63,049 nucleotides of DNA. Source: a virus. A program made the position numbers and the translations under genes. Shown one piece after another: positions 14,290-22,543 of the stretch (the first letter of the stretch is position 1; the number at the start of each line of letters is the position of its first letter). The notes under the pieces are model-generated. The model searched no databases. It had not been told where the DNA came from and was given only the letters and a program-made list of their open reading frames with translations. The stretch spans positions 1-63,049 of IMG/VR virus record IMGVR_UViG_3300027782_000082. The stretch is one strand, 5' to 3'.

Positions 14290-14864
14290 TGAGCGAAACA
14301 ACTTACAAAAATTTCAAGCTCTTGATGACTGATCAAGGAATGCCATTGGCAACTGAATGGTTAGTTGGCGATAGCAATCAAGCCAAGATGGCCTGGGCAC
14401 AAAATCAAAGTAGACAGCGCATGACAGCGGCATTGCGTCATACTGAAAATATCCATCTACGTTATATTATGGCGCCTGCCGGATACGACACACGCAAAGC
14501 AAATGATATATTAGAAGTGTTTGATAATAAAATGCTACTAGGCATGAAAGCACTCACTGCAATTTACGATCGTGTCATGGGTATATCAAAACATCTTGGA
14601 TGTAAAGATGTTGGTCGTATATTTCTTAGCAAACTACTAGCCGAATGCGAAGTAGCACGTCATACTGATGAAGGCGACTACTTCAGCAAGTACGGACGTT
14701 ATCATTTGGTATTGCATACCAATCCCGACGCTGCCTGTGAAGTTGACGGAGAAGAATGCTTCATGCCTGCAGGGACTGTGTGGTGGTTAGAGAATGGCTT
14801 GCCACACTCATTTTGGAACCGAGGCAAAACAGATAGGATACATGTAATATGGGACGCACTATGA
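14289..14864 (+). CDS. Aspartyl/asparaginyl beta-hydroxylase-like oxygenase
   Basis: A 191-residue protein. The C-terminal half matches the AspH-type cupin: VARHTDEGDYFSKYGRYHLV supplies an HxD pair. CFMPAGTVWWLENGLPHSFW carries the distal histidine. NRGKTDRIHVIWDAL carries the arginine that would bind 2-oxoglutarate. Members hydroxylate side chains of peptides or small molecules. It is part of the ACP operon with ATGA-type overlaps at both ends, so its substrate could be an acyl-carrier-bound or peptide intermediate. That last step is inference. Confidence 0.75.
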   Translation: MSETTYKNFKLLMTDQGMPLATEWLVGDSNQAKMAWAQNQSRQRMTAALRHTENIHLRYIMAPAGYDTRKANDILEVFDNKMLLGMKALTAIYDRVMGISKHLGCKDVGRIFLSKLLAECEVARHTDEGDYFSKYGRYHLVLHTNPDAACEVDGEECFMPAGTVWWLENGLPHSFWNRGKTDRIHVIWDAL

Positions 14865-15103
14865 ACGATACACTAGAAAGAATACAGAAAGTTGTTGCAG
14901 GATACTGCAAGATTGATGTCAAGGATGTTTGGCCCAATTCAAACTTTGTTGAAGACCTAGGCCTTGATAGTCTTGATTCAATTGAAATGGTCATGGCAGT
15001 TGAAGAAGAGTTTGGTGTCGAGCTTACAGACGATGGACTTGAAGTTGTCAAGACTATTGAACAGCTGGCAGCTGCCATTGATCGGTTAATAAAGAAAGAC
15101 TGA
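14861..15103 (+). CDS. Acyl carrier protein
   Basis: ATG 14861 overlaps the preceding stop (ATGA). An upstream in-frame ATG at 14849 would add four residues but lies inside the previous gene. The 80-residue product is a standard ACP in length and pattern. The phosphopantetheine attachment motif is LGLDSLDSIEMVM (Ser about 37), followed by VEEEFGVELTDDGLE and the final helix VKTIEQLAAAIDRL. It is acidic as expected. It would need a 4'-phosphopantetheinyl transferase, not seen here and so presumably from the host. It sits among oxygenases and near a thioesterase and desaturase, implying phage-directed acyl chemistry. Confidence 0.92.
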   Translation: MNDTLERIQKVVAGYCKIDVKDVWPNSNFVEDLGLDSLDSIEMVMAVEEEFGVELTDDGLEVVKTIEQLAAAIDRLIKKD

Positions 15104-15104
15104 C

Positions 15105-15851
15105 ATGCACAACATCAAAGGACAGCCTTGGTTTGATCTAGAACCATACATTGATATAGAAGCATTATCTTTGCAAAAGCATAAGATAGCGGCTGCATTA
15201 GCCGCTAGTCATCCTTTTAGATATCCAAGTATAGTAGGAGCACAAGATAATCTGTATGATCAATCATTGGTTGAACTAGGCGACTTTGCAAAGAAGCTGA
15301 TCAATGATGAAAATTACGAGCATCATAATATGCTGAAGCTACTCGGGTCTGCTCCTAAGATACAGTTGTTCTGCAAGTATATGTACGATGTTGTGGCTCT
15401 AAACGAAGCGATACATCTACGCACAGTAAGAGGCGGAGATTACTTTAACAAACACAAGGCAGCGCATTGTGTCAACACTCCTGCTTTCAAATTTTTCAAC
15501 TTCCTGAAAGTTTGGTTAGAAGAACAGAACATATTCAGTGAATATGGGCGTGTTGTTTTCTTTGTAAACGAGCCCGGTGTATCAAGCATCAGGCATCGTG
15601 ATTATCCAGACGGTGTAAGTCGTAAAGATCAATTCATTTGGTTGAGCCTAGACGGACGTAAGAATTTTTGGGTATGGGACGATGATGAGAAAGTGCAACA
15701 CAATGTCACTAGCCGTGTTGCATTATTTGACAATGCCAATTGGCATGGTAGCGATCCATGCCAATATACTGGCTGGAGTATGAGAGTCGACGGTGTATTT
15801 TCGCCGGCGTTCTTGAAGAAAACAGGTCTGGAGGACTTTTATAATGTCTGA
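15105..15851 (+). CDS. 2OG-Fe(II) oxygenase-like protein (248 aa)
   Basis: The N-terminal half is helical and unrecognised (LSLQKHKIAAALAASHPFRY...). The C-terminal half has a dioxygenase core. SIRHRDYPDG provides HxD near residues 163-165, and QFIWLSLDGRKNFWVWDDDE forms central strands. LFDNANWHGSDP carries the distal His near 211, and GWSMRVDGVF carries the candidate 2OG-binding Arg. It starts 1 nt after the ACP stop, so it is co-translated with the carrier. This makes it the best candidate for acting on an ACP-bound substrate. Confidence 0.7.
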   Translation: MHNIKGQPWFDLEPYIDIEALSLQKHKIAAALAASHPFRYPSIVGAQDNLYDQSLVELGDFAKKLINDENYEHHNMLKLLGSAPKIQLFCKYMYDVVALNEAIHLRTVRGGDYFNKHKAAHCVNTPAFKFFNFLKVWLEEQNIFSEYGRVVFFVNEPGVSSIRHRDYPDGVSRKDQFIWLSLDGRKNFWVWDDDEKVQHNVTSRVALFDNANWHGSDPCQYTGWSMRVDGVFSPAFLKKTGLEDFYNV

Positions 15852-16755
15852 TAAAATTGATCCTAGAACTAGAGCATCAGATATATTTGATGACTGGGGT
15901 TCTATATTTGAAGGCCCACATGATTGGTTAGACAACATCATGCCCGGTAGCTTGGCCAAGATGCTGTACCAACGCAAGATACTTGTGTTCAAAAAAATAA
16001 AACTTACTCCTTTCCAATTCTGGAGACTTTCTAGGCGGTTTGGTATACCATGGAAAGAAGATCAATACAAGTATAGTAAAGAAAAGTCCATGCCACTTAT
16101 CATGCCCGAAGATGGCCGAACAGAATATATGAGTGCTATTAGCAATAAAATTAGCTCAAGACTTGGTGATAGAGAAATGCCATGGCATGCTGATATTCCC
16201 AATGCTGTTAGCTATGCTTTCCCGCATAGAGCAATCTACATGCGTACTTGTCCCAATCCCGAAGCTGGTTTTACTATCTGGATGAATACGCCCAAGGCAT
16301 TCAAGGGTGTATCTGACGATCTTAAACGTCGTTGGGGAATGACTCGTATTGTTCAACAGAGCTGGTATGAGCCTGGCAAAGATCTGCAAGAATTTCCCAG
16401 TATGACTCGGCATCCAGTTACTGGTGAATATTGTCCACGTGTCAATTACTACGTAGACGAAACACAAAACGAAGGATGGATTGTTGATACCAAAGTAGGC
16501 GGTCAGCAACGTGGCACAGGTATTGTTGCTGAGATGCTGGAAGAGATGTCAAAGCAGCCTGATTGCACATATGAGCATCATTGGGACGAAACAGATTTAG
16601 TTATATACGATAACTTTCCCTTTGTGCATCGTCGAACTGCATGTGAGCTCGACGATGGTCAGGAACGGCTAATGTGGCGTATGAATATTGATCACGACCC
16701 CAATGCCAGGAAGCTCTTTGAAGCTGTAAAGATTCCTGTAGTTTCATCCAAGTAG
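15844..16755 (+). CDS. TauD/TfdA-family 2OG-Fe(II) dioxygenase
   Basis: A 303-residue protein with the TauD pattern. MPWHADIPNAVSYAFPHRAI holds the HxD (near residues 115-117). A long insert with CPNPEAGFTIWMNTPKAF follows the family's second strand pair. YDNFPFVHRRTACE gives the distal His near 261, and ERLMWRMNID gives the 2OG-binding Arg. Family members hydroxylate small molecules such as taurine, and some act in lipid or siderophore pathways. The gene overlaps the previous one by 8 nt and, at its 3' end, the convergent PP-loop gene by 64 nt. Confidence 0.83.
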   Translation: MSDKIDPRTRASDIFDDWGSIFEGPHDWLDNIMPGSLAKMLYQRKILVFKKIKLTPFQFWRLSRRFGIPWKEDQYKYSKEKSMPLIMPEDGRTEYMSAISNKISSRLGDREMPWHADIPNAVSYAFPHRAIYMRTCPNPEAGFTIWMNTPKAFKGVSDDLKRRWGMTRIVQQSWYEPGKDLQEFPSMTRHPVTGEYCPRVNYYVDETQNEGWIVDTKVGGQQRGTGIVAEMLEEMSKQPDCTYEHHWDETDLVIYDNFPFVHRRTACELDDGQERLMWRMNIDHDPNARKLFEAVKIPVVSSK

Positions 16756-17774
16756 ATGAAGTCGTGCATGTTGGCATAACGTGTAAGGCTAGGTATTGAA
16801 GGATACTTGGTCTTATACTTGAAGTATTCAAAGTCTCCGTTACATTCCAAGATCAATTTCTTAGCTGGTAGCTTGTAGCTGTACCAGTCGGTCAACACCT
16901 TGTCCTCATCCGTATACAATGCCCATAGCTGGAATTCTTTGGTTTCAAAGAAATGCAACACACGTTGAGCCATGGCATTGACCAACTCCGGAGTAGGAGC
17001 ATGGCTTACTAGGCGGAACTTAACTGCTTGCCATTTGGTAGCAAAATTCAACCACCAGAAGCAGTCATGATTTGATAACATCTTCCTTGGTGCCTGCTCA
17101 AGCAAAACTTTGATCATCTCATGGCAATTCACGACCTGTGTATGGTCTTTGACTTTTGCCAACAGCCAAGGCAACCCTTGTGTTTCAAAGTTACCATGTA
17201 TCACTGAAAAGTCTCCAGTGTGATCCATATAGCTCTTGAGTGTCAAGCTACCAAAGATGTTGTCAGCAAATTCGCCTGTGACACATACATAACGATCATC
17301 CTGTATCAGTGTATGGAATTCGCTTGCATTGATCAATCGATCAGCAAATCCAGGTATGATATACTTTTCAAAGAACGTAGGATTTTCTCTCACGGAATCT
17401 TCGTTGAATGCCAAGTGTATGTGCTCTGCATGCTTGTTCCAGTCTGGGTGCATCAGCGCAAGGCATACGATAAGCGTAGAATCAATGCCGCCTGAATAGA
17501 AGATAACAATATCCTTACCTGCATCAATTTGATCTACAATCCCTTGCCATCTATCTTCGCATATTTCTCTGAAGCTACGTGGCTTTGCTTTTTCTGGAAT
17601 ATGATCCAGCACAAGACAGTCAACAGGAGGTATATCAATTGCCCCTGTACGATCTATCAAGCTAATTGATCCATTGAACATGCTACAGAAAGCGGCTTCC
17701 TTGGCATATTTCTGCTTGATCTCAGGTATGCTGAACAATGCCTGTGGTGTGTAATAAACAAGTTTCTGGGTCAT
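16692..17774 (-). CDS. PP-loop ATP pyrophosphatase, asparagine-synthase-like
   Basis: A 360-residue protein. The PP-loop is IVIFYSGGIDST (about residues 89-100), the ATP-binding signature of the asparagine synthetase C-domain and related amide-forming enzymes. Aspartates that follow (FADRL, GEFADNIFGS) fit the usual nucleotide and Mg2+ contacts. There is no N-terminal Cys2 glutaminase domain, so ammonia or an amine would come from elsewhere. It is the last gene of a long minus-strand operon and overlaps the TauD gene tail-to-tail by 64 nt. Likely role (inference): adenylation and amidation of an acid made by the cluster. Confidence 0.75.
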   Translation of the reverse strand: MTQKLVYYTPQALFSIPEIKQKYAKEAAFCSMFNGSISLIDRTGAIDIPPVDCLVLDHIPEKAKPRSFREICEDRWQGIVDQIDAGKDIVIFYSGGIDSTLIVCLALMHPDWNKHAEHIHLAFNEDSVRENPTFFEKYIIPGFADRLINASEFHTLIQDDRYVCVTGEFADNIFGSLTLKSYMDHTGDFSVIHGNFETQGLPWLLAKVKDHTQVVNCHEMIKVLLEQAPRKMLSNHDCFWWLNFATKWQAVKFRLVSHAPTPELVNAMAQRVLHFFETKEFQLWALYTDEDKVLTDWYSYKLPAKKLILECNGDFEYFKYKTKYPSIPSLTRYANMHDFIYLDETTGIFTASKSFLALGS

Positions 17775-18403
17775 AGTAACATATTGGTAAAGAGGTCTTT
17801 GTCGATAGCACCGTGGACCTTTTCCAATTCCTCTAAAGCCTTTGCTCGCTTGATAGCGGTCATATGTCTAATCCTTAATCTTTCCAACTTGCGCACATGT
17901 GTCATTGCATTTTCATGTTTGACTTTTATCAATCTGGCAGCATGCTCCATCTTCATTCCTGTTTCAAGGGCATAGTCTGCAACCAATCCATCATAGTAGT
18001 ATACGGAGTCGTCTTTATTTTCCAGTATGTCAAGTGCTTCTTTGTACTTGCGTTCGTATACCAAATCAAGTTCTGGCATCAGGCTTTTGGCCTTGTGCCA
18101 TCCATGTTCTATCCTTCCTCTAAATAGATTGAATAACTTGTGCTTGTACATGATCAACTTGCTTAGTTGTCGTGTATCGTCTTTGCGTTCAACTTTTTCT
18201 AGGTATACTGCGCGATGGCCGTTGTAACGAATACGGAAGTCAAACTGCCCCGCACGTAGCCATTCTATTTCTTCATCTTTGAGAGCAAATATTTTTGGTA
18301 TGACATTGAAGTATGGTTCAGTCAGCCATTGCAACTCTTCCATGTCTTCACATGCATATACTACTTCATTCTCAATATTGGCAGCAACGCAAAGCCAACC
18401 CAT
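17771..18403 (-). CDS. Hypothetical protein (210 aa)
   Basis: A 210-residue protein between the desaturase and the PP-loop enzyme, overlapping both by 1-4 nt. The N-terminal third is beta-like (MGWLCVAANIENEVVYACED). The rest is strongly helical and basic (ERKYKEALDILENKDDSVYY, HVRKLERLRIRHMTAIKRAK), possibly coiled-coil. Proteins of this build occur in other T4-like phages, but I cannot name a family. Tight coupling suggests it serves the same pathway as its neighbours. Confidence 0.65.
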   Translation of the reverse strand: MGWLCVAANIENEVVYACEDMEELQWLTEPYFNVIPKIFALKDEEIEWLRAGQFDFRIRYNGHRAVYLEKVERKDDTRQLSKLIMYKHKLFNLFRGRIEHGWHKAKSLMPELDLVYERKYKEALDILENKDDSVYYYDGLVADYALETGMKMEHAARLIKVKHENAMTHVRKLERLRIRHMTAIKRAKALEELEKVHGAIDKDLFTNMLL

Positions 18404-19311
18404 TACACGATCTCCACAGGAGTCGCATTCTCATTGTGTCGCCAGGCTCTGTACCATTGACTCCAGAGACGCTTGGTTTCGCGCCAGGGTGATACAAATG
18501 GTACCAACAACAAGCAAGGATCAAACTCCCACCACTTGCCACTCACAGTAGTACCAAAGTCAAAATGCCTTGGACTCTTGTGATGATTGTTGTGCCATCC
18601 TTGTCCCCAGGCCAACCAGCCAACCAATGGCACATTCACACTCTGATCTTTTGTGTTGTAGTAGCGATAACCTGCACCCGGAAAATGACACACAGAATTT
18701 ACCACGCTGTCACTGTGTAGAGAAAACATTGTTGGTATCACAAAAAACCAAAATGCAAACATAGGATCAATCGCCATCATCACTGCCAATGTTCCCCATA
18801 GTACATAATTATAATGCTTGTGATGCCACACCATGCTCTTGTCTTTGAGATATTCTATACCATACTTCAAATTGATAGTATCGTGTTTTACTTTCAACAT
18901 CCAGCCCATATAGGCATGCCAGAATCCATCCTTAGGAGTATGTATGTCTCTTTCGGGATTGTCAGCATGCGCATGATGATATCCTCTATGCAGAGCGGCC
19001 CACCAAATAGCACTGCCTTGGCAACTGCATACCATTATCCAATGCATTATTGGTCGCATAAAAGGACGCACTTCAATTGACTTATGGCTGACCCATCTAT
19101 GTAGTCCAACACATGCACCAAGTCCGCCAAATATCACCCAACCGGCCACAAACCAGGCGGCATACATCCAGTCCCAGCTTTGATATCCAAGATACAATCC
19201 ATATACTGCTAAAATATGAAATGGTATCAAGACTGCAAAAACATAAGGCACTTGTTTTGTTGCACGATATGTTGCGATGTTATCGTCTAAGAATTGTTTT
19301 AGTTTTGTCAT
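18403..19311 (-). CDS. Membrane fatty-acid desaturase (acyl-CoA/lipid delta-9 type)
   Basis: A 302-residue integral membrane di-iron protein. All three histidine boxes are present: HRWVSH (71-76), HRGYHHAH (108-115) and HNNHH (240-244). Four hydrophobic stretches surround them (around 25-42, 50-66, 170-190 and the region near 95). This is the DesC/stearoyl-desaturase arrangement, which introduces a cis double bond using O2 and electrons from ferredoxin or cytochrome b5. No electron donor gene is seen nearby. Fatty-acid desaturases have been described in cyanophages. Here it lies in one operon with PP-loop, GNAT-like, SDR and methyltransferase genes. Confidence 0.9.
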   Translation of the reverse strand: MTKLKQFLDDNIATYRATKQVPYVFAVLIPFHILAVYGLYLGYQSWDWMYAAWFVAGWVIFGGLGACVGLHRWVSHKSIEVRPFMRPIMHWIMVCSCQGSAIWWAALHRGYHHAHADNPERDIHTPKDGFWHAYMGWMLKVKHDTINLKYGIEYLKDKSMVWHHKHYNYVLWGTLAVMMAIDPMFAFWFFVIPTMFSLHSDSVVNSVCHFPGAGYRYYNTKDQSVNVPLVGWLAWGQGWHNNHHKSPRHFDFGTTVSGKWWEFDPCLLLVPFVSPWRETKRLWSQWYRAWRHNENATPVEIV

Positions 19312-19889
19312 TTTTCGTCTGGCTCCATGCGTTCTCTACGTTTTACATACCTCCGCAGATTTACGTCAAAATTGTGTATTGCATAACCTAGCATACTATG
19401 ATAAACTGGCCACGGACTACGAGTTCCAGCCGGAATAGTACACTCTACCCATGTTATATATCTCTCACGCAAGAAACGCATAATTTTACGGTAGCTTTCT
19501 TCTCTACCACCAGGGCTTGACACATACCATTCATTTATGCCAATGCTTTCGTGATAGTCGCACAATGCCATGATCATGTCGCGGAAATTACGTACCATTG
19601 CCATGTTCTTTTGATTACTGAGCACAAAGCTCAATAACCATACAGGTTGATATTGCATGCGTCGGATACCAGCTACCATCACAAGATTGCCTTCGCTGTC
19701 GTATACGCCCAGCGTTTTACGCCACTCATGTCCACCAATGTTTTCTGGAACCAAGAACAATTCAAACATACGAGAATCTGGCTGTAGTGCTACAGGGTAA
19801 GTGTCTTTGGGATTGGCATAGGTTGCCTGTGCCAGTGCTTTGATGTCATCTAGGCTAGACATATCTAGCCATTTCATATTGTCTTGCAT
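19308..19889 (-). CDS. Possible GNAT-fold acyltransferase (193 aa)
   Basis: A 193-residue protein overlapping its neighbours by 4 and 16 nt. The order of segments suggests a GNAT-like fold: an N-terminal helix, LGVYDSEGNLVMVAGIRRMQ (paired strands), VWLLSFVLSNQKN, then a helix (NFRDMIMALCDYHESIGINE). The acetyl-CoA loop Q/RxxGxG/A is not clear, so the assignment is tentative. The C terminus is basic (NLRRYVKRRERME). In context it could transfer an acyl group from the phage ACP, but that is speculation. Confidence 0.5.
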   Translation of the reverse strand: MQDNMKWLDMSSLDDIKALAQATYANPKDTYPVALQPDSRMFELFLVPENIGGHEWRKTLGVYDSEGNLVMVAGIRRMQYQPVWLLSFVLSNQKNMAMVRNFRDMIMALCDYHESIGINEWYVSSPGGREESYRKIMRFLRERYITWVECTIPAGTRSPWPVYHSMLGYAIHNFDVNLRRYVKRRERMEPDEK

Positions 19890-20863
19890 ACGCTCACCTT
19901 GCCTTGTTTCATGTTCTTTATCAATTCATGTGCACCAAACTCGTATATCCTGGGTTCAGTCGCAAATAATAGATTGGCGCATTGATGTTCTACATCTGTC
20001 CATATGTGGAATAACTTTTCTACTCCAGTGCGCTTGGGTCTTGGCTTAAACGGATATCGAGTCAATGAACCGTAAATTTCATTCTTGCTAGATGTCCATC
20101 CCATCTTGCCTGGCATCTGATCAGTTATCAATCTGTTGACCACATAGCCTTCAAGGAAAGCCAGCATGGTCTCTGGGTTATATGTATAAAAGTTGTTGTA
20201 CGCTGGTATACCAGTCTTGGCAACAAACCTACGCCATACACCGTCCTGATCTTCTTTCTTCAAGAATACCCAATGCATACGATGCTCGCCTGTTTTCAAC
20301 AAGTGATCCATGTCTGGTGTTTTTTCTATTTCTACTTCATCAATAGTGATCATTGGTTCAGCAAAGTTTTCAGCAACCTTGCATAGCACTTGCTGATAAA
20401 ATGTATAGCTCTGATATTCTTTGCATATACGCTGCCAGTCTCCGCTTTCGTAAAATGCCACCGGATCAAAGTCCAAGTAAGTCGGTGTCAAGCCAGCAGC
20501 CTCACAAAAGCCAGTTGCTTGATCCACGTCTGCGTTGTTTAGATCGTCTTTGAATTTCACAATGACTGGTCTAAAAGGAGCACGGCTTTCCATCCAGGCC
20601 TGCAATGCGATTTCGCTGTCAAGGCCGCCGCTGAAAAATACTGCTATTGGTTCTTTGTGTTTGCGTGAAATTATCTTTGTTGTGCGTATGAGCTCACCGC
20701 GGAATGTCAATCTAGGACGTACACTATGTCCAACTGTGCTAACTGTTTGTTGCCAGTCGTCGTCTCTGAATATTTTCAAAGGATCGTTATCATACCAATA
20801 CTTGATATGATTGTTTTCAGTGAATTCAAATTTATCGTAAAGGTTATTCGGAGATAGCATCAA
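19874..20863 (-). CDS. Second PP-loop ATP pyrophosphatase, asparagine-synthase-like
   Basis: A 329-residue protein with PP-loop IAVFFSGGLDSEIALQAW (about residues 74-91). The rest differs strongly from the PP-loop protein at 16692, although gene order and length are similar. LDFDPVAFYESGDW and ITIDEVEIEKTPDMDH follow the loop. No glutaminase domain. Two different amide/ATP-pyrophosphatase enzymes in one operon suggest two adenylation-dependent steps or two substrates. It overlaps the GNAT genes on both sides by 16-20 nt. Confidence 0.72.
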   Translation of the reverse strand: MMLSPNNLYDKFEFTENNHIKYWYDNDPLKIFRDDDWQQTVSTVGHSVRPRLTFRGELIRTTKIISRKHKEPIAVFFSGGLDSEIALQAWMESRAPFRPVIVKFKDDLNNADVDQATGFCEAAGLTPTYLDFDPVAFYESGDWQRICKEYQSYTFYQQVLCKVAENFAEPMITIDEVEIEKTPDMDHLLKTGEHRMHWVFLKKEDQDGVWRRFVAKTGIPAYNNFYTYNPETMLAFLEGYVVNRLITDQMPGKMGWTSSKNEIYGSLTRYPFKPRPKRTGVEKLFHIWTDVEHQCANLLFATEPRIYEFGAHELIKNMKQGKVSVCKTI

Positions 20864-21497
20864 GACCCTCCGTCAATGATTTTAGTATATCAACAGAATG
20901 TCTTCCTGTTGGTTTGATCACGCACCACTGGTTAACAAATCGAACTTTTATCGGACGAGCGATAACAACACAGTCATCCCACCAGTTGCTCCAGATTTTA
21001 TCAAGTCCTGGTGCGCTACCAGAAACCTTGCGCTTGATACCATCATAGATCCACTTGTTGTAGTCATTGAATGTTAACATCATGCCAGCCATATCGTTTT
21101 GTGTTGACCACTCAAGATTAGATCCTAACAGCATGTTAGATACTACATTCTTACCTCTGTAGGGTTTCAGCACCCATGTGCGTATACCGCCAATTGACAG
21201 CAATGCTTGTTCGGTTTTCTCTACACAACTGACACCTACCACTTCTTCCTGATCATTTATCAGTATAGCAATTTCACCTTTATCAGCAGTCCAGCGTTTC
21301 TTGTTTTCAATGTTCCACAGCAAGCCTGATTCTGAATCAAGTCCCATGTTCTTGCTTGCCGGAATTTTTGGGTTATCAAGGATGATTTGCTGTACGAATC
21401 GAACCAGCAAATTGTACAAGGCAGGATCAATGGTATCACTTGACGTAGTAACTATTTTCATACTGCTATTTATGTTGGTATATAATTGCCTAGTCAT
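20844..21497 (-). CDS. GNAT-family N-acetyltransferase
   Basis: A 217-residue protein with a GNAT core: EIAILINDQEEVVGVSCVE (strands 2-3), GIRTWVLKPYRGKNVVSNML (strand 4 and the acetyl-CoA loop YRGKNV) and a following helix. ATG 21497 overlaps the upstream gene by 8 nt; an in-frame ATG at 21461 is an alternative. The acceptor is unknown. Together with the thioesterase and ACP it adds an acyl-transfer capacity to the operon. Confidence 0.68.
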   Translation of the reverse strand: MTRQLYTNINSSMKIVTTSSDTIDPALYNLLVRFVQQIILDNPKIPASKNMGLDSESGLLWNIENKKRWTADKGEIAILINDQEEVVGVSCVEKTEQALLSIGGIRTWVLKPYRGKNVVSNMLLGSNLEWSTQNDMAGMMLTFNDYNKWIYDGIKRKVSGSAPGLDKIWSNWWDDCVVIARPIKVRFVNQWCVIKPTGRHSVDILKSLTEGLDAISE

Positions 21498-22017
21498 CCA
21501 CCCGCATCATTAGATGTAATCGGCTATCATCACCACCATTGAATGCTGTATGCAATCTTTTGGTATCTGCATACCAAATATGCCCGTCAGCTTCCATGTG
21601 TATTAGTCGCTGTTCATTGACGAAAAGGAAATATGATTTTGGATTGGTGTGTATTACGATGTGTAGTGTACGATGAAAGTCTTGATGTACGCTGTAGCAT
21701 TTACGTGGAGTTAGTCGGGCAATACGAGTCCTGCTTACTTTGTATGGTAAGTTCCTTATAAATGATTCCCACCAGGTACCTTTCAACTTTGGATGCATCT
21801 CATCAAATTTTGAAAGGTCTTCGCCTCCAGGTATTGCACCTGTTCCTTCATACCAATCATCTATTCCGCCTGTTTGTAAGCATACCTGGTTGCGATCATC
21901 AAACGGAACATCGGTCAGCAGGCTCCATGTTTCGGCACGAAGCCTTGTAAGGTCTACAGTCTGTTCCAACTTACGGAACAGGAATATCTCTTCATTTTTT
22001 AGGCTCAAATAAGACAT
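21490..22017 (-). CDS. 2OG-Fe(II) oxygenase-like cupin protein (175 aa)
   Basis: A 175-residue protein. CYSVHQDFHRTLHIVIHTNP has the HxD pair (HQD) followed by conserved His and strands. LIHMEADGHIWYADTKRLHT has the distal His, and GGDDSRLHLMMRVDD carries the Arg for 2-oxoglutarate. The pattern resembles the AspH-like protein at 14289, so the two may be related. It overlaps the SDR and GNAT genes by 26 and 8 nt. Its specific substrate cannot be inferred. Confidence 0.68.
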   Translation of the reverse strand: MSYLSLKNEEIFLFRKLEQTVDLTRLRAETWSLLTDVPFDDRNQVCLQTGGIDDWYEGTGAIPGGEDLSKFDEMHPKLKGTWWESFIRNLPYKVSRTRIARLTPRKCYSVHQDFHRTLHIVIHTNPKSYFLFVNEQRLIHMEADGHIWYADTKRLHTAFNGGDDSRLHLMMRVDD

Positions 22018-22543
22018 TGGTTATCCTAAAATCTCTATTGTCATTTTCATCTAATGTCCAGGCTATTACTTCAGCAACACTAGCCGGAGACATTTTGGCA
22101 GCTTCAACATTTGCACCCATTTCAGTTCCTTCTACCCAGCCTGGTCGCAACAACACAATATTAGGATAAGGCGAGCTTGCTTGCAACTGCTTGACTCCTG
22201 CATCCAATGCAATTTTATGTATTTGATATAGATTAGAAAAGTTTCTGTACATTTCAGTGATATGGCTTCCTAGTACCACTATAGTTTTATCTTTCCTGCC
22301 TCGCCATTTTGACCAAATTCGATATAACATTTCCACGTTGGCAAATCCGGCATTTGCCACAATCATTACTGTGTTATACTGGTCTAGCGCATTTACCACA
22401 CGTTCTCTGGCAGTAGCCTGCTCCATGTCAAAATTTCCGTCTGATCGACTGAGCCCAGAAACCTGATGGCCATCTGCTTTCATTTTTTCAGATATAGCTT
22501 TACCTAGTGCGCCGTTGTGTCCTAATATCAATATTTTTCGCAT
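21992..22543 (-). CDS. Short-chain dehydrogenase/reductase
   Basis: A 183-residue protein with the SDR cofactor motif ILGHNGALGKAI (GxxGxxG, residues about 6-17), the NAG segment (VANAGFANVEM) and the catalytic YQIHK near residues 111-115. PGWVEGTEM near 138-146 is the usual substrate-loop region. It is shorter than typical SDRs (about 250). It probably oxidises or reduces a hydroxyl/keto group with NAD(P)(H). It follows the methyltransferase with a 1-nt overlap. Confidence 0.82.
   Translation of the reverse strand: MRKILILGHNGALGKAISEKMKADGHQVSGLSRSDGNFDMEQATARERVVNALDQYNTVMIVANAGFANVEMLYRIWSKWRGRKDKTIVVLGSHITEMYRNFSNLYQIHKIALDAGVKQLQASSPYPNIVLLRPGWVEGTEMGANVEAAKMSPASVAEVIAWTLDENDNRDFRITNVLFEPKK

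Noticed and set aside
16692-20863. QueC-type 7-deazaguanine synthesis enzymes for the two PP-loop proteins
   Set aside because: No C-terminal zinc cysteines and no other queuosine or archaeosine pathway gene in the window; the length fits asparagine-synthase-like proteins better.
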